From assembly GCF_042683165.1 (NCBI RefSeq), contig NZ_JBHUIZ010000005.1:186001-250000 (forward strand): 64,000 nucleotides of DNA, written 5' to 3'. Both the position numbers and the translations under genes were made by a program. Positions 54,851 through 63,113 of the stretch are shown piece after piece (within the stretch, counting starts at the first letter, position 1; each line of letters opens with the position of its first letter). Under the pieces are notes generated by a model. That model was not told the origin of the DNA. It saw only the letters and a program-made list of their open reading frames with translations, and ran no database searches. The stretch is from Tigheibacillus halophilus. GTDB lineage: Bacteria; Bacillota; Bacilli; Bacillales; Amphibacillaceae.

Positions 54851-56338
54851 ATGATTTATGAGGACATAGAAGGGCTCGTGCATGCAGCTTTACAAAAGGG
54901 GTTGATCACATCTGCCGATCAAGTCTATGCGCGCAACCAGTTGATGCATCTGCTAAAGCTGAAGGCATTTCCTGAACAGCTGGATAGAGTCAGTGAAGCC
55001 TCGATTCCAGACTTGCTGGATAAATTGGTAGATAATGCGATTGCGAATAACGTCATTGCCGATGTATTCGATGAAAAAGAAATGCTGGCTGCAAATATGA
55101 TGAATTGTTTTGTTGCCCGCCCATCTGTCATTCAAGGTGAATTCGCATGCATGTACGACCAATCACCGGAAGCAGCTACGGATTATTTCTATGAGCTAAG
55201 CAAGAACAGCAATTATATCCAAATGAACCGAATCCGTAAGAATATTCATTTCAAAGCAGATACGGTTTACGGAGAGATGGACATCACGATCAATCTGTCG
55301 AAGCCGGAAAAAGATCCGGAACAAATTAAACGGGAGCGGGAGCTAAAACAAACTGTCGCTTATCCGAAGTGTATGTTGTGTGTGGAAAATGAGGGCTATG
55401 CAGGCCGTACCGGCTATCCGGCACGTGCGAACCATCGTATCATTCCTGTGGACCTGATGGGGGAACAATGGTTTTTCCAGTATTCGCCATATGTTTATTA
55501 CAATGAGCACTGTATCGTTCTTGCCGCACAGCACAGGGACATGAAAATTGATAAAACAGCATTTCAGCGGCTGATGCAGTTCACAAGTAAATTCCCTCAT
55601 TATTTCATTGGCTCTAACGCGGATTTGCCCATCGTCGGCGGCTCGATTTTAAGTCACGATCATTATCAGGGCGGAAGATACGAATTCGCCATGACGAAAG
55701 CGGAAGCGGCTTTTAGTTTTACGCTGAATCCATTTCCGGAAGTTTCTGCAGCCGTTCTGCATTGGCCCCTGTCAGTCATCCGTCTGAGAAGCGTGGATGC
55801 AGACCAGGTAGCAGATGCAGCAGACTATATATTGCAAACATGGCGCCATTATTCGGATGAGCAAGCGAATGTCGCTGCATTCACCGGTGATACACCACAT
55901 AATACAATTACGCCTATTGCCCGTATGCGCCATGGCAAGCATGAACTTGATCTAGTACTGCGTAATAATCGTACGTCTGAGGAGCATCCGCTTGGGATTT
56001 TTCATCCCCATGCAGATGTGCAGCATATTAAAAAGGAAAATATCGGCCTGATTGAAGTGATGGGGCTCGCTGTTCTTCCTGCACGGCTGAAGGATGAACT
56101 GCAGGTAATTGAAAATTTCTTATTAGGTGGAGAACTTCAGGATGTCGCTGATTACCACCAGGAATGGGCACAGCAATTAAAAGAGGCGTATGGAACGCTA
56201 AAGAAGGATGAGGAAGCAAAAACAATAATGAAGAAAGAGCTGGCAAAGAAATTTTCCCGTGTTTTGGAAGACGCCGGAGTTTTCAAAGAAAAGTGTGCAT
56301 TTGAGCGCTTTATCGCGGTGTTGAATAAAGAGGCATAG
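54851..56338 (+). CDS. galT: galactose-1-phosphate uridylyltransferase (Firmicute type)
   Basis: 495 residues, the long class II GalT of Firmicutes rather than the ~350-residue histidine-triad form. Conserved segments include YPKCMLCVENEGYAGR, FQYSPYVYYNEHCIVL and the active region GGSILSHDHYQGG. Transfers UMP from UDP-glucose to galactose-1-phosphate. ATG follows GGAGAGGAG. Ends the gal operon. Confidence 0.95.
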   Translation: MIYEDIEGLVHAALQKGLITSADQVYARNQLMHLLKLKAFPEQLDRVSEASIPDLLDKLVDNAIANNVIADVFDEKEMLAANMMNCFVARPSVIQGEFACMYDQSPEAATDYFYELSKNSNYIQMNRIRKNIHFKADTVYGEMDITINLSKPEKDPEQIKRERELKQTVAYPKCMLCVENEGYAGRTGYPARANHRIIPVDLMGEQWFFQYSPYVYYNEHCIVLAAQHRDMKIDKTAFQRLMQFTSKFPHYFIGSNADLPIVGGSILSHDHYQGGRYEFAMTKAEAAFSFTLNPFPEVSAAVLHWPLSVIRLRSVDADQVADAADYILQTWRHYSDEQANVAAFTGDTPHNTITPIARMRHGKHELDLVLRNNRTSEEHPLGIFHPHADVQHIKKENIGLIEVMGLAVLPARLKDELQVIENFLLGGELQDVADYHQEWAQQLKEAYGTLKKDEEAKTIMKKELAKKFSRVLEDAGVFKEKCAFERFIAVLNKEA

Positions 56339-56356
56339 CAATTAGTATTTGGAGAG

Positions 56357-56400
56357 GGCTGTCTCACAAGGTAAAAAAACTTGTGGACAGCCTTATTTAT
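56357..56400 (+). terminator. Terminator of galKET
   Basis: GGCTGTCTCACAAG with CTTGTGGACAGCC (one mismatch), then TTATTTATTTTA. Confidence 0.88.
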
Positions 56401-56492
56401 TTTATTTGTGTTCCAAAGAGAAGCGGCATACATTATCTTCAGAAAAATACGATTGTTTTTTTCGGAGTGACTTGAAAAGACTATAATTGTGT

Positions 56493-56532
56493 AAAAAAGT
56501 CCCCCAGAGCATAGTACCCAGGAGGACTTTTC
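56493..56532 (-). terminator. Terminator of the UspA gene
   Basis: Minus strand AAAGTCCTCCTGGGT with the complementary CTGGGGGACTTTTTT; T6 tail on the minus strand. Confidence 0.85.
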
Positions 56533-56604
56533 GTTACCATGAATCAGCGTTTCACTGTCATAATGCCTATTCTGTTTTCATCAGGAACCGGTTAGTCTGA
56601 GCAA

Positions 56605-57123
56605 TTATCTCACTACGAGTACTGCACACATTGCATGGTTGGCCACTTTTTGGCTGACACTGCCCATAACAAGTTTTTTAATACCGCTGAGACCGCGATT
56701 GCCGATAACGATGAGATCTACATCGTGTTCTTCCGCATACTTAGCCAATTCCGCCGCAGGTTTTCCTGACAGCACTTCGTAATCGGCATCGATGACATCG
56801 GAAATGCGGCTTCTGGCATTGGAAATGACCTGGTCTGATTTATCAACCTCCCAGACCACTCGCTCATGATTTTCCTGAGTATGAGGTGGAGAGGCGGGCA
56901 TGGGGCCCGGGCCGATAAAGGGTTGCGCTTGAGTCAGATTCAGTTCATCCTGCGCGGATGTGGCAGACGGAGGATAAACAGATGTTTCGTTTGACTCGTC
57001 ATGAACATAAACAACCGTAAGATGTGATTGCTGATCATTTGCAAGGGACTCGGCTGCTTCCAACGCTTGAATACTGCCTAATGAACCATCAAAAGCAACT
57101 AGGATATTCTCAAAACGTTTCAT
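56605..57123 (-). CDS. universal stress protein, UspA family
   Basis: 172 residues from ATG 57123 (MKRFENILVAFDGSLGS), preferred over 57132 because GGAGTGGG sits six bases ahead. ATP-binding motif GNRGLSGIKKLVMGSVSQKV fits G-x2-G-x9-G-S. An insertion of about 35 Pro/Gln-rich residues (QPFIGPGPMPASPPHTQ) before the VVWEVDKSD stretch lengthens it relative to typical 140-150 residue members. Cytoplasmic stress protein. Monocistronic, upstream of the gas vesicle genes on the other strand. Confidence 0.88.
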   Translation of the reverse strand: MKRFENILVAFDGSLGSIQALEAAESLANDQQSHLTVVYVHDESNETSVYPPSATSAQDELNLTQAQPFIGPGPMPASPPHTQENHERVVWEVDKSDQVISNARSRISDVIDADYEVLSGKPAAELAKYAEEHDVDLIVIGNRGLSGIKKLVMGSVSQKVANHAMCAVLVVR

Positions 57124-57605
57124 TGCACCCACTCCTGTCAGTTTGTTTGACGTTATTTTGTTACTTAATTACTATATACACTTTCTAAGGCTGCGATAAA
57201 CCTCCAAGCAGAGATATGGGAATGATACCTAAGTCAGATAACAAAATGCACGGTAGCGAACCAGGAAATACGGGGCTGGTTCGTTTTTTGTTACGAAAAT
57301 ATCATTCCGCTGTAATAATAATTTTCATATGCCATCTGGCAAGACAGGAATAAAAATGTGGAAGAGGAGCACTTAAGTCCTGAAGCAAAATCATTTTACC
57401 AAAAACAGGAAAACCATTGTGTTACAAATGGTTTCTTCGATCAAGCTTATATCCATGCTGCAGAGAAATAAATGTTTTAAACGGTCTTTGATGGGATATT
57501 AACCCAATAAACCTTCAAAAGAAAAAATGTAATCGAAGGTTAATCCATCATTGGAATGGCACGAAACCATAAGCGGTTCCTTTTCAGGCAGAAAGGAGGA
57601 AATAG
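57124..57605. promoter_or_regulatory. Gas vesicle operon upstream region with sigma-B-like promoter
   Basis: GTTTTA (57474-57479), 13 bp, GGGATA (57493-57498) resembles the sigma-B consensus GTTTAA-N12-15-GGGTAT and lies about 100 bp before gvpP. From 57322 to TAA 57469 the plus strand is open and reads like protein (EEEHLSPEAKSFYQKQENHC, then GFFDQAYIHAAEK), but has no good start; it may be a coding relic. No gvpA gene is present here, unlike B. megaterium. Confidence 0.45.
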
Positions 57606-58046
57606 GTGACAGACCAGACAAAGACAAATCAAACCCAACCTGCGGTAAATCCCGCTATTATTGGCGGTGTCGTCGGAACAGGGGTCGGGCTGTTGGCAAG
57701 TGCGAACACAGGAAAGAAGATCGTCAGCAAAATCGGCCAGTCGGCTATGCTTCAAAAAGCGGGCAAGGAATTATGTGAAACAGCCCAGGAGCTTATCTAT
57801 GATCAGGCCAAGATTATGCTGAAGCAGAGCCTTTCCAATTCACTGACCAAATACCAGCAAAAAATATTTCACCCGCTGCAGGAACAAAAGGCTGCGCATC
57901 GTGAAAATGATGCCGGTAAAAATGAACCGCAAACAGATATGACAGACCAGTATAAGGAATTGAAAGAAGAAAACAAAGAATTGAATGAGAACTTGAACCG
58001 TATAGAGGATAAACTTAACAAACTGCTTCAGGCCATGGAGCAATAG
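57606..58046 (+). CDS. gvpP: gas vesicle accessory protein GvpP
   Basis: 146 residues from GTG 57606 after AAAGGAGG. A Gly-rich hydrophobic segment AIIGGVVGTGVGLLAS (YtxH-like) is followed by helices, and the last 35 residues form a coiled coil (YKELKEENKELNENLNRIED). It is clearly paralogous to GvpT at the other end of the operon, which shares GGVVGxxVGxxSx and the same coil. First gene of the operon, 28 bp before gvpQ. Role in vesicle assembly is not known precisely. Confidence 0.88.
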   Translation: MTDQTKTNQTQPAVNPAIIGGVVGTGVGLLASANTGKKIVSKIGQSAMLQKAGKELCETAQELIYDQAKIMLKQSLSNSLTKYQQKIFHPLQEQKAAHRENDAGKNEPQTDMTDQYKELKEENKELNENLNRIEDKLNKLLQAMEQ

Positions 58047-58074
58047 GACAAACAAACGGAGAGGAGGAGGAAAA

Positions 58075-58539
58075 ATGAGCACGGGCCCTGTAAAGAAAAC
58101 GGTCGGAAAGTTGGCAAAGAAAGCCGTTGAGAAGGCTCCTGATGAATGGAAAGAAAAGGCGAAGAAAGAAGCCCAGAAGCAATCAGCCAAAAAGATTGAG
58201 GAGAAAGTCCAATCCAAAGCTGCGCAAGCCTCAGAAAAGCTCTCCGAAAAGAAGGATGAGAATTCACAAAAGGTTCATTCCAAAGCGGAAAAAGCGAAGG
58301 ACAAGACGCAGCAGGCTTTACTGGCATTAAAGGATAAGCTCGGCAATTTGAAAGAGGCCGGGGAGGAGTTCCAGAGCAAGGTTTCTTCTTCAAACAATCA
58401 TCAGGCAAAAGTAAAAGGAATGAAAGATATCAAAGGTATTTCCAATATAAAAAGCGCCACGCATATCAAGGGCCCGGCAGATGTGAAAAAGACCTCCGAT
58501 ATCAAATCTTCTAATGATATCAAAAAGGTAGGCTCGTAA
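58075..58539 (+). CDS. gvpQ: gas vesicle accessory protein GvpQ
   Basis: 154 residues, highly charged and Lys/Ala-rich helix (EKAPDEWKEKAKKEAQKQSA) typical of GvpQ. The last ~45 residues are a run of short degenerate units ending in DIK or NIK/HIK/DVK (MKDIKGISNIKSATHIKGPA, then DVKKTSDIKSSNDIKKVGS). AGGAGGAGG precedes the ATG. In B. megaterium gvpP and gvpQ can be dropped without loss of vesicles, so it is probably accessory. Confidence 0.88.
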   Translation: MSTGPVKKTVGKLAKKAVEKAPDEWKEKAKKEAQKQSAKKIEEKVQSKAAQASEKLSEKKDENSQKVHSKAEKAKDKTQQALLALKDKLGNLKEAGEEFQSKVSSSNNHQAKVKGMKDIKGISNIKSATHIKGPADVKKTSDIKSSNDIKKVGS

Positions 58540-58566
58540 ACTGACAATTCGAAAGGAGAATATGAA

Positions 58567-58827
58567 ATGGCTATTCAAAAATCGACTGACAGTTCCAGTT
58601 TAGCAGAGGTGATTGACCGCATTCTCGATAAAGGTATTGTAATTGATGCCTATGCAAGAGTTTCCGTAGTAGGTATTGAAATTTTGACAGTGGAGGCTAG
58701 AGTCGTCATTGCCAGTGTCGATACATGGTTGCGTTATGCAGAGGCGGTCGGCCTTTTAAGAGATGAGGTGGAAGAGGAAGGTCTACCCCAACAGCAAAAT
58801 GAACGAAACGCACAATTCAGTATTTAA
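58567..58827 (+). CDS. gvpB: gas vesicle major structural protein GvpA/GvpB
   Basis: 86 residues of the wall-forming GvpA family: SSSLAEVIDRILDKGIVIDA, YARVSVVGIEILTVEARVVI and ASVDTWLRYAEAVGLL. This small amphipathic protein polymerises into the ribbed gas vesicle shell. By position after gvpQ it corresponds to gvpB of B. megaterium. It is the only GvpA-type shell gene in view, gvpJ and gvpS being the minor relatives. A strong hairpin directly follows. Confidence 0.95.
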   Translation: MAIQKSTDSSSLAEVIDRILDKGIVIDAYARVSVVGIEILTVEARVVIASVDTWLRYAEAVGLLRDEVEEEGLPQQQNERNAQFSI

Positions 58828-58833
58828 CAGTCC

Positions 58834-58868
58834 GTGAAGGGGGCCTTTGGATAAGGCGGCCCCTTCAC
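58834..58868 (+). promoter_or_regulatory. Stable hairpin between gvpB and gvpR
   Basis: GTGAAGGGG-G-CCTT pairs with AAGG-CGG-CCCCTTCAC, loop TGGAT, followed only by TTTACTATG. It can act as a partial terminator or 3' stabiliser that keeps the shell transcript more abundant than the downstream accessory genes. Confidence 0.75.
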
Positions 58869-58896
58869 TTTACTATGCAAGAGATGGAGGAAAATA

Positions 58897-59157
58897 ATGG
58901 AAATCAAAGAAGTGATGGACAATGTGAATCAGTTTTTTGCGGAACATGTCGCCCCTCCACATAAAATCACTGCAGTAGAAGAGACAGAGGAGGATGGCTG
59001 GCGGCTAACAGTGGAAGTCATTGAGGAAAAAGAATATATGAAGAAATATGCAAAAGATGAAATGGTTGGAGTCTATGATGTGAAAATGAACAAAGATAAA
59101 GCGGTCACTTCATTCAAACGGTTGGAAATCCGTTATCGAAGCAAAATTGAAAACTGA
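58897..59157 (+). CDS. gvpR: gas vesicle protein GvpR (GvpO-like)
   Basis: 86 residues: FFAEHVAPPHKITAVEETED-like stretch, then GWRLTVEVIEEKEYMK and LEIRYRSK at the end match the GvpO/GvpR family. Cytoplasmic assembly protein of unclear function, possibly adaptor-like. ATGGAGG precedes the ATG. Lies 24 bp before gvpN. Confidence 0.88.
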   Translation: MEIKEVMDNVNQFFAEHVAPPHKITAVEETEEDGWRLTVEVIEEKEYMKKYAKDEMVGVYDVKMNKDKAVTSFKRLEIRYRSKIEN

Positions 59158-59181
59158 TGAAGTGACTGGAGGACGAGGCCG

Positions 59182-60120
59182 ATGAGTTTTATAAAAGAGA
59201 AGGTCCATTCGGATACAAACCAATTCTTTCAGAATGAAGAAACAAAAAAACTGCTTTCACGATCGCTGGCATATCTCAAAGCGGGTTACCCAGTTCACTA
59301 TACCGGGCCGGCTGGCACCGGGAAAACGACTTTGGCACTCGCACTGGCTAAAAAGAAAAAAAGACCGATCATGCTCATACATGGCAATCATGAGTTAAAC
59401 AACAGAGATTTAATTGGAGATTTTACAGGCTACACCAGCAAAAAAGTAGTAGATCAATATATCCGGACTGTTTATAAAAAAGATGAAAGTGTCACCGAAA
59501 CGTGGAAAAACGGCCGTTTGCTTGAAGCAGCAATTAATGGCTATACGTTGATTTATGATGAGTTCACTCGTTCAACGGCAGCAGCCAATAATATTTTTCT
59601 CTCCATATTGGAAGAGGGCGTCATCCCTTTGTATGGCATGAAAGCTACCAAACCCTTTGAACGAGTGCATCCCTCTTTTTCAATCATTTTCACAAGCAAT
59701 CCGGTGGAATATGCCGGAGTCTTCCAGGCGCAAGACGCTTTATGGGACCGGCTGATTACGATACCGATCCCTCATCAAAATGCAGAACAGGAATCGGCAA
59801 TCGTAGCTAAAACATGTGATATCAGCCGGCGGGATGCCACAGTGATTACAAGTATTGTCAGCAAATTGAGAGAATCCTGCAAAGAAGCAGACAGGTATGG
59901 CCCAAGTTTAAGGACATCGCTTATGATTGGCCAGCTTGCGGCACGTGAAGATATCGTGATAGATGGTTCAGATAAAGCTTTTCAGCAGCTGTGCCAGGAT
60001 ATGTTGAAATTCACGCTGAGTCGTTGTCTGGATAGCGACAATGCGATGGAGAAAGCCGAAAAACTGATTCTCCACACATGTGAAAATACAGAAAGCCAAA
60101 AGGGGAAGGAGAAAAAATAG
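59182..60120 (+). CDS. gvpN: gas vesicle AAA+ ATPase GvpN
   Basis: 312 residues of the MoxR-like AAA+ class. Walker A GPAGTGKTTLA, Walker B LIYDEFTRS, sensor 1 in IIFTSNPVEYAGV. Thought to drive vesicle maturation or shell remodelling with GvpO/R. GGAGGACGAGG precedes the ATG. The stop overlaps the GTG start of gvpF by one base. Confidence 0.95.
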   Translation: MSFIKEKVHSDTNQFFQNEETKKLLSRSLAYLKAGYPVHYTGPAGTGKTTLALALAKKKKRPIMLIHGNHELNNRDLIGDFTGYTSKKVVDQYIRTVYKKDESVTETWKNGRLLEAAINGYTLIYDEFTRSTAAANNIFLSILEEGVIPLYGMKATKPFERVHPSFSIIFTSNPVEYAGVFQAQDALWDRLITIPIPHQNAEQESAIVAKTCDISRRDATVITSIVSKLRESCKEADRYGPSLRTSLMIGQLAAREDIVIDGSDKAFQQLCQDMLKFTLSRCLDSDNAMEKAEKLILHTCENTESQKGKEKK

Positions 60121-60884
60121 TGGAAAATGCTGATAAAGGTATTTATATCTTCTGCGGCATGCAAACAGAAGCAGAAAAGGACTTCGGAAGCGTGATGGTG
60201 GAAGGAACTGAAAGAAAAATCTTTACCATCCACTTCAAAGACGCCGCCATGGTCGCTGCAGAAGTACCAATGAAAATATATAAGCCGAATAAGGAAAATT
60301 TGTTGATGCACCAGGAGGTCATCGCCAGCGTGATGGGGCGGTGTGATACGGTGATTCCGATCAGTTTCGGCAATGTATTCAAGACAAGAGCGGATGTGGC
60401 CGCCTTGTTGGAAAATTTATATCCGCAGTTTTCGGAGCTTTTTCCAAAAATAAAAGGAAAGATGGAGGTTGGCCTCAAAGTGATCGGTAAAAAGGAATGG
60501 CTGGAGCAGGAAGTCCAGCGCGATCCGCAAATCAGCGCAATGGCTGATACCGTCCAGAGCAAATCAGAAGCAGCAGGCTATTACGACAGAATCAAACTCG
60601 GGGGAGCAGCACAGAAAATGGTCGAGGGTCTCCAGAACGAGATCAAAGAAGATGTTTACATGCCCCTTACAGAAAAAGCAGAGGCTGCCAAAGCGAATGA
60701 TCCGATTGGAGAGCGCATGTTGCTGAATGCTTCCTTTTTGGTAGATAAAGAGAATGAGACAGCGTTTGATGATGCGGTGAACAAAGCGTATGAGAAATGG
60801 CAGGATAAGGTCGGCTTTCAGTATACAGGGCCGTGGCCGGCTTATAATTTCATCAATATCCGGCTGACGGTCGAAGAAACATAA
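60120..60884 (+). CDS. gvpF: gas vesicle protein GvpF (GvpL/F family)
   Basis: 254 residues from GTG 60120. GvpL/GvpF features: IYIFCGMQTEAEKDFGS at the N-terminus, TVIPISFGNVF in the middle, and FQYTGPWPAYNFINIRL at the end. GvpF binds GvpA monomers and is believed to prevent premature aggregation. Overlaps gvpN by one base and gvpG by one base (TAATG). Confidence 0.94.
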   Translation: MENADKGIYIFCGMQTEAEKDFGSVMVEGTERKIFTIHFKDAAMVAAEVPMKIYKPNKENLLMHQEVIASVMGRCDTVIPISFGNVFKTRADVAALLENLYPQFSELFPKIKGKMEVGLKVIGKKEWLEQEVQRDPQISAMADTVQSKSEAAGYYDRIKLGGAAQKMVEGLQNEIKEDVYMPLTEKAEAAKANDPIGERMLLNASFLVDKENETAFDDAVNKAYEKWQDKVGFQYTGPWPAYNFINIRLTVEET

Positions 60885-61153
60885 TGCTTTTTAAATTGTT
60901 CACCGCACCTGTCCATCTTGTGAAAAAGGTTGGCGAAAAAGTGCAAGAGGAGGCCGATAAGGAGCTGTATGACCTGAACACGATTCAGCGTAAATTGGTG
61001 CAGCTTCAGACGATGTATGAGCTCGATGAAATCTCAGGGGAGGTTTATGAACAGCAAGAAACTGAGCTGATGGAACGGTACGAAATAGCGAAACGCAGAG
61101 AAATGGAGCAATGGGAAGAACTGACAAAGCAAAAGGATGAAGAGGAAAAATGA
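60884..61153 (+). CDS. gvpG: gas vesicle protein GvpG
   Basis: 89 residues, helical: MLFKLFTAPVHLVKKVGEKV, LVQLQTMYELDEISGEVYEQ, then a charged coil ending KQKDEEEK. Typical GvpG size and sequence. Interacts with GvpF/L in the assembly complex. Overlaps gvpF (TAATG) and gvpL (ATGA) for coupled translation. Confidence 0.93.
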   Translation: MLFKLFTAPVHLVKKVGEKVQEEADKELYDLNTIQRKLVQLQTMYELDEISGEVYEQQETELMERYEIAKRREMEQWEELTKQKDEEEK

Positions 61154-61953
61154 CAAAAGTTTATCTATATGCGCTTATACCGACACATGAAACAAATGTG
61201 AAAAAACTCCCTGAAGTAAAGGGATTTGATGACAAAAATGCATTATATACCCTTCCACTTGAGGATATTACCGCCATAGTCAGCGATCTGGACGGCGATG
61301 AATTCACCGAAGAGAATATCAAAGAGAAAGTGAATAATGATATGCCCTGGCTGCAAGATAAAGCCTTGCATCATCACAAGGTTTTAACCAGACTCCACCA
61401 GGACTATACCATTATTCCGTTAAAGTTTTGCACGATCTACAATAACGTCGGCAGTTTGAAAGAATCCGTCGCTTCTCAAAAAGATAAGATAGAAGAATCT
61501 TTCCGGCTGGTAAAAGGAAATGAAGAGTGGAATATCAAGATTTACTGTGATGAGGATGCATTAAAAGAGCGTGTCAGCGGCAATAGTCCGCACATCGAGG
61601 AAAAGAAAAAGGAAATGGAAAAGCTCCCAAAGGGACGTCAGTTTTTTGAGAAGAAAAAGATTGATCAGCTGATTGAAAAAGAGATAGAAAAAGAACAGGA
61701 TCGCCAGTGTGAACATGTTCATCAGAAATTCAGCTTATTCGCGATGGATTCAGATATCAAGAAGAACTTAGGGAAAGATGTGACGGGGTTAAAAGAAAAT
61801 ATGAGCTGGAACAGTGTATACCTTGTTCCAAAAGACAAGGTGGCTGCGTTCCTGGATACCGTCAATGTGAAGGAAAAAGAAATGGAGCCGGCTGGGTTTC
61901 GAATAAATGCAACTGGTCCATGGCCTGCCTATCATTTTTCGAGTTTTTCATAA
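61150..61953 (+). CDS. gvpL: gas vesicle protein GvpL (GvpL/F family)
   Basis: 267 residues. MTKVYLYALIPTHETNVKKL, then HHKVLTRLHQDYTIIPLKFC and GFRINATGPWPAYHFSSF match the GvpL/F family. Adaptor protein around which other accessory Gvps gather. Starts within the end of gvpG. Followed by a 226-bp gap, the only large interruption in the operon. Confidence 0.93.
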   Translation: MTKVYLYALIPTHETNVKKLPEVKGFDDKNALYTLPLEDITAIVSDLDGDEFTEENIKEKVNNDMPWLQDKALHHHKVLTRLHQDYTIIPLKFCTIYNNVGSLKESVASQKDKIEESFRLVKGNEEWNIKIYCDEDALKERVSGNSPHIEEKKKEMEKLPKGRQFFEKKKIDQLIEKEIEKEQDRQCEHVHQKFSLFAMDSDIKKNLGKDVTGLKENMSWNSVYLVPKDKVAAFLDTVNVKEKEMEPAGFRINATGPWPAYHFSSFS

Positions 61954-61959
61954 TGCATA

Positions 61960-62175
61960 ATGAAGTATAAAAAAATGGCCGCATGGAGAATTTTAGCAGA
62001 AACAGCCGTGCTCAGCTCCAGCGGCTAGCAACTAGCAAACTTCAAGCTTCTTTTTGCGATAAGTCAACATCGGTTCGCTTCCAGTTCACCGTGTTCCCTT
62101 TATCTCGTGCAGAAGCTCTCCAGTTTGTACGTTGCTAAGCGGGCGCTTGCGCCTTTCATAATGCAAGGGAGATGA
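61960..62175. repeat. Intergenic insertion between gvpL and gvpS
   Basis: No gene. The stretch contains GCGGCTAGCAACTAGCAAAC and CTAAGCGGGCGCTTGCGCC near 62135-62153, with a GGCGCTTGCGCC palindrome, a style seen in dispersed intergenic repeats of Bacillaceae. It may be a small repeat element inserted into the operon. The gvpS ribosome site AAGGGAGATGAG follows directly. Confidence 0.45.
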
Positions 62176-62179
62176 GAAC

Positions 62180-62458
62180 ATGCCGACATTGCGAGAAACC
62201 GTTGAAAACAAAGAGGTGGGATTGATTGACATCCTGGATGTCATTCTCGATAAGGGGGTGGCCATCAAGGGAGATTTAATCATATCCATAGCCAACGTTG
62301 ATCTCGTCTACCTTGATTTGCGAGTGCTGATTTCCTCCGTGGAAACACTCGTCCAGTCCTATGGACAAAACAGGAAGGATGTCACATCTGAACAATTTGA
62401 TGAGCAAAGGAGGGAGCTTGTCGATGCAACCGGCGAATCCAGCAAGTGGACGGATTAA
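62180..62458 (+). CDS. gvpS: gas vesicle protein GvpS (GvpA/J-like)
   Basis: 92 residues with the GvpA-family core: EVGLIDILDVILDKGVAIKG, DLIISIANVDLVYLDLRVLI and SSVETLVQS, plus a charged tail. Minor shell-related protein. Its 3' end overlaps gvpK by 35 bases, in a different frame. Confidence 0.92.
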   Translation: MPTLRETVENKEVGLIDILDVILDKGVAIKGDLIISIANVDLVYLDLRVLISSVETLVQSYGQNRKDVTSEQFDEQRRELVDATGESSKWTD

Positions 62459-62708
62459 TCTGGATCCGGACAAAGCGGAAGATGGCCTCGCCCAGCTGGT
62501 GATGACAGTGATCGAATTATTGAGGCAAATTGTCGAGCGTCACGCCATCCGCCGCGTGGAAGGCGGCACACTGACTGACCAGCAAATTGAAGATTTGGGT
62601 GTCGCTTTAATGAATTTAGAGGAAAAGATGGAGGAATTGAAAGAAGTCTTCGGGCTATCAGCAGAAGACTTGAATATAGACCTTGGACCTTTGGGAAACC
62701 TGCTGTGA
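62424..62708 (+). CDS. gvpK: gas vesicle protein GvpK
   Basis: 94 residues from ATG 62424 (MQPANPASGRINLDPDKAED), chosen because AGGAGGGAG lies upstream and because GvpK starts this way; longer in-frame starts lie deep inside gvpS. Family features: RINLDPDKAEDGLAQLVMTV, IVERHAIRRVEGGTL, LTDQQIEDLG. Assembly factor. Confidence 0.93.
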   Translation: MQPANPASGRINLDPDKAEDGLAQLVMTVIELLRQIVERHAIRRVEGGTLTDQQIEDLGVALMNLEEKMEELKEVFGLSAEDLNIDLGPLGNLL

Positions 62709-62753
62709 ATATAACTCTAAGCAGGCGTGAAAAAGCGAATGGAGGTATACGTT

Positions 62754-63083
62754 ATGGCTGTTGAGCATCCGATGCAATCGAATACGATTGTAGATGTGCT
62801 TGAAAAGGTTTTAGATAAAGGCGTTGTAATCGCCGGAGATATACGTGTTGGTATCGCGGATGTGGAGCTGATCACCATCAAAATACGCCTGATTGTCGCC
62901 TCCGTCGATAAAGCGAAGGAGATCGGCATGGACTGGTGGGAAAACGATCCTTATTTGAGCTCCCAGGCAAACCAGAACACGTACGATGCATTGGAAGAAG
63001 AGAACAAAAAATTGCGGGAACGTCTGGATGCATTGGAAAACAAGGAAGGTACAGATCGTTTGAACATGTCAGAAGAAAAATAA
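62754..63083 (+). CDS. gvpJ: gas vesicle protein GvpJ (minor shell protein)
   Basis: 109 residues from ATG 62754 with TGGAGG upstream. GvpA-type core TIVDVLEKVLDKGVVIAG, DIRVGIADVELITIKIRLIV and ASVDKAKEIGMDWW, extended by a coiled coil (ALEEENKKLRERLDALENKE). Thought to nucleate or cap the shell. The last codons (NMSEEK) are encoded by an 18-bp sequence that recurs at the gvpT start. Confidence 0.92.
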   Translation: MAVEHPMQSNTIVDVLEKVLDKGVVIAGDIRVGIADVELITIKIRLIVASVDKAKEIGMDWWENDPYLSSQANQNTYDALEEENKKLRERLDALENKEGTDRLNMSEEK

Positions 63084-63113
63084 CAGGAGGTAGCCAACAT
63101 GTCAGAAGAAAAA
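63063..63113 (+). repeat. 18-bp direct repeat across the gvpJ-gvpT junction
   Basis: AACATGTCAGAAGAAAAA occurs at 63063-63080 (end of gvpJ) and 63096-63113 (start of gvpT), 33 bp apart. Confidence 0.9.
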
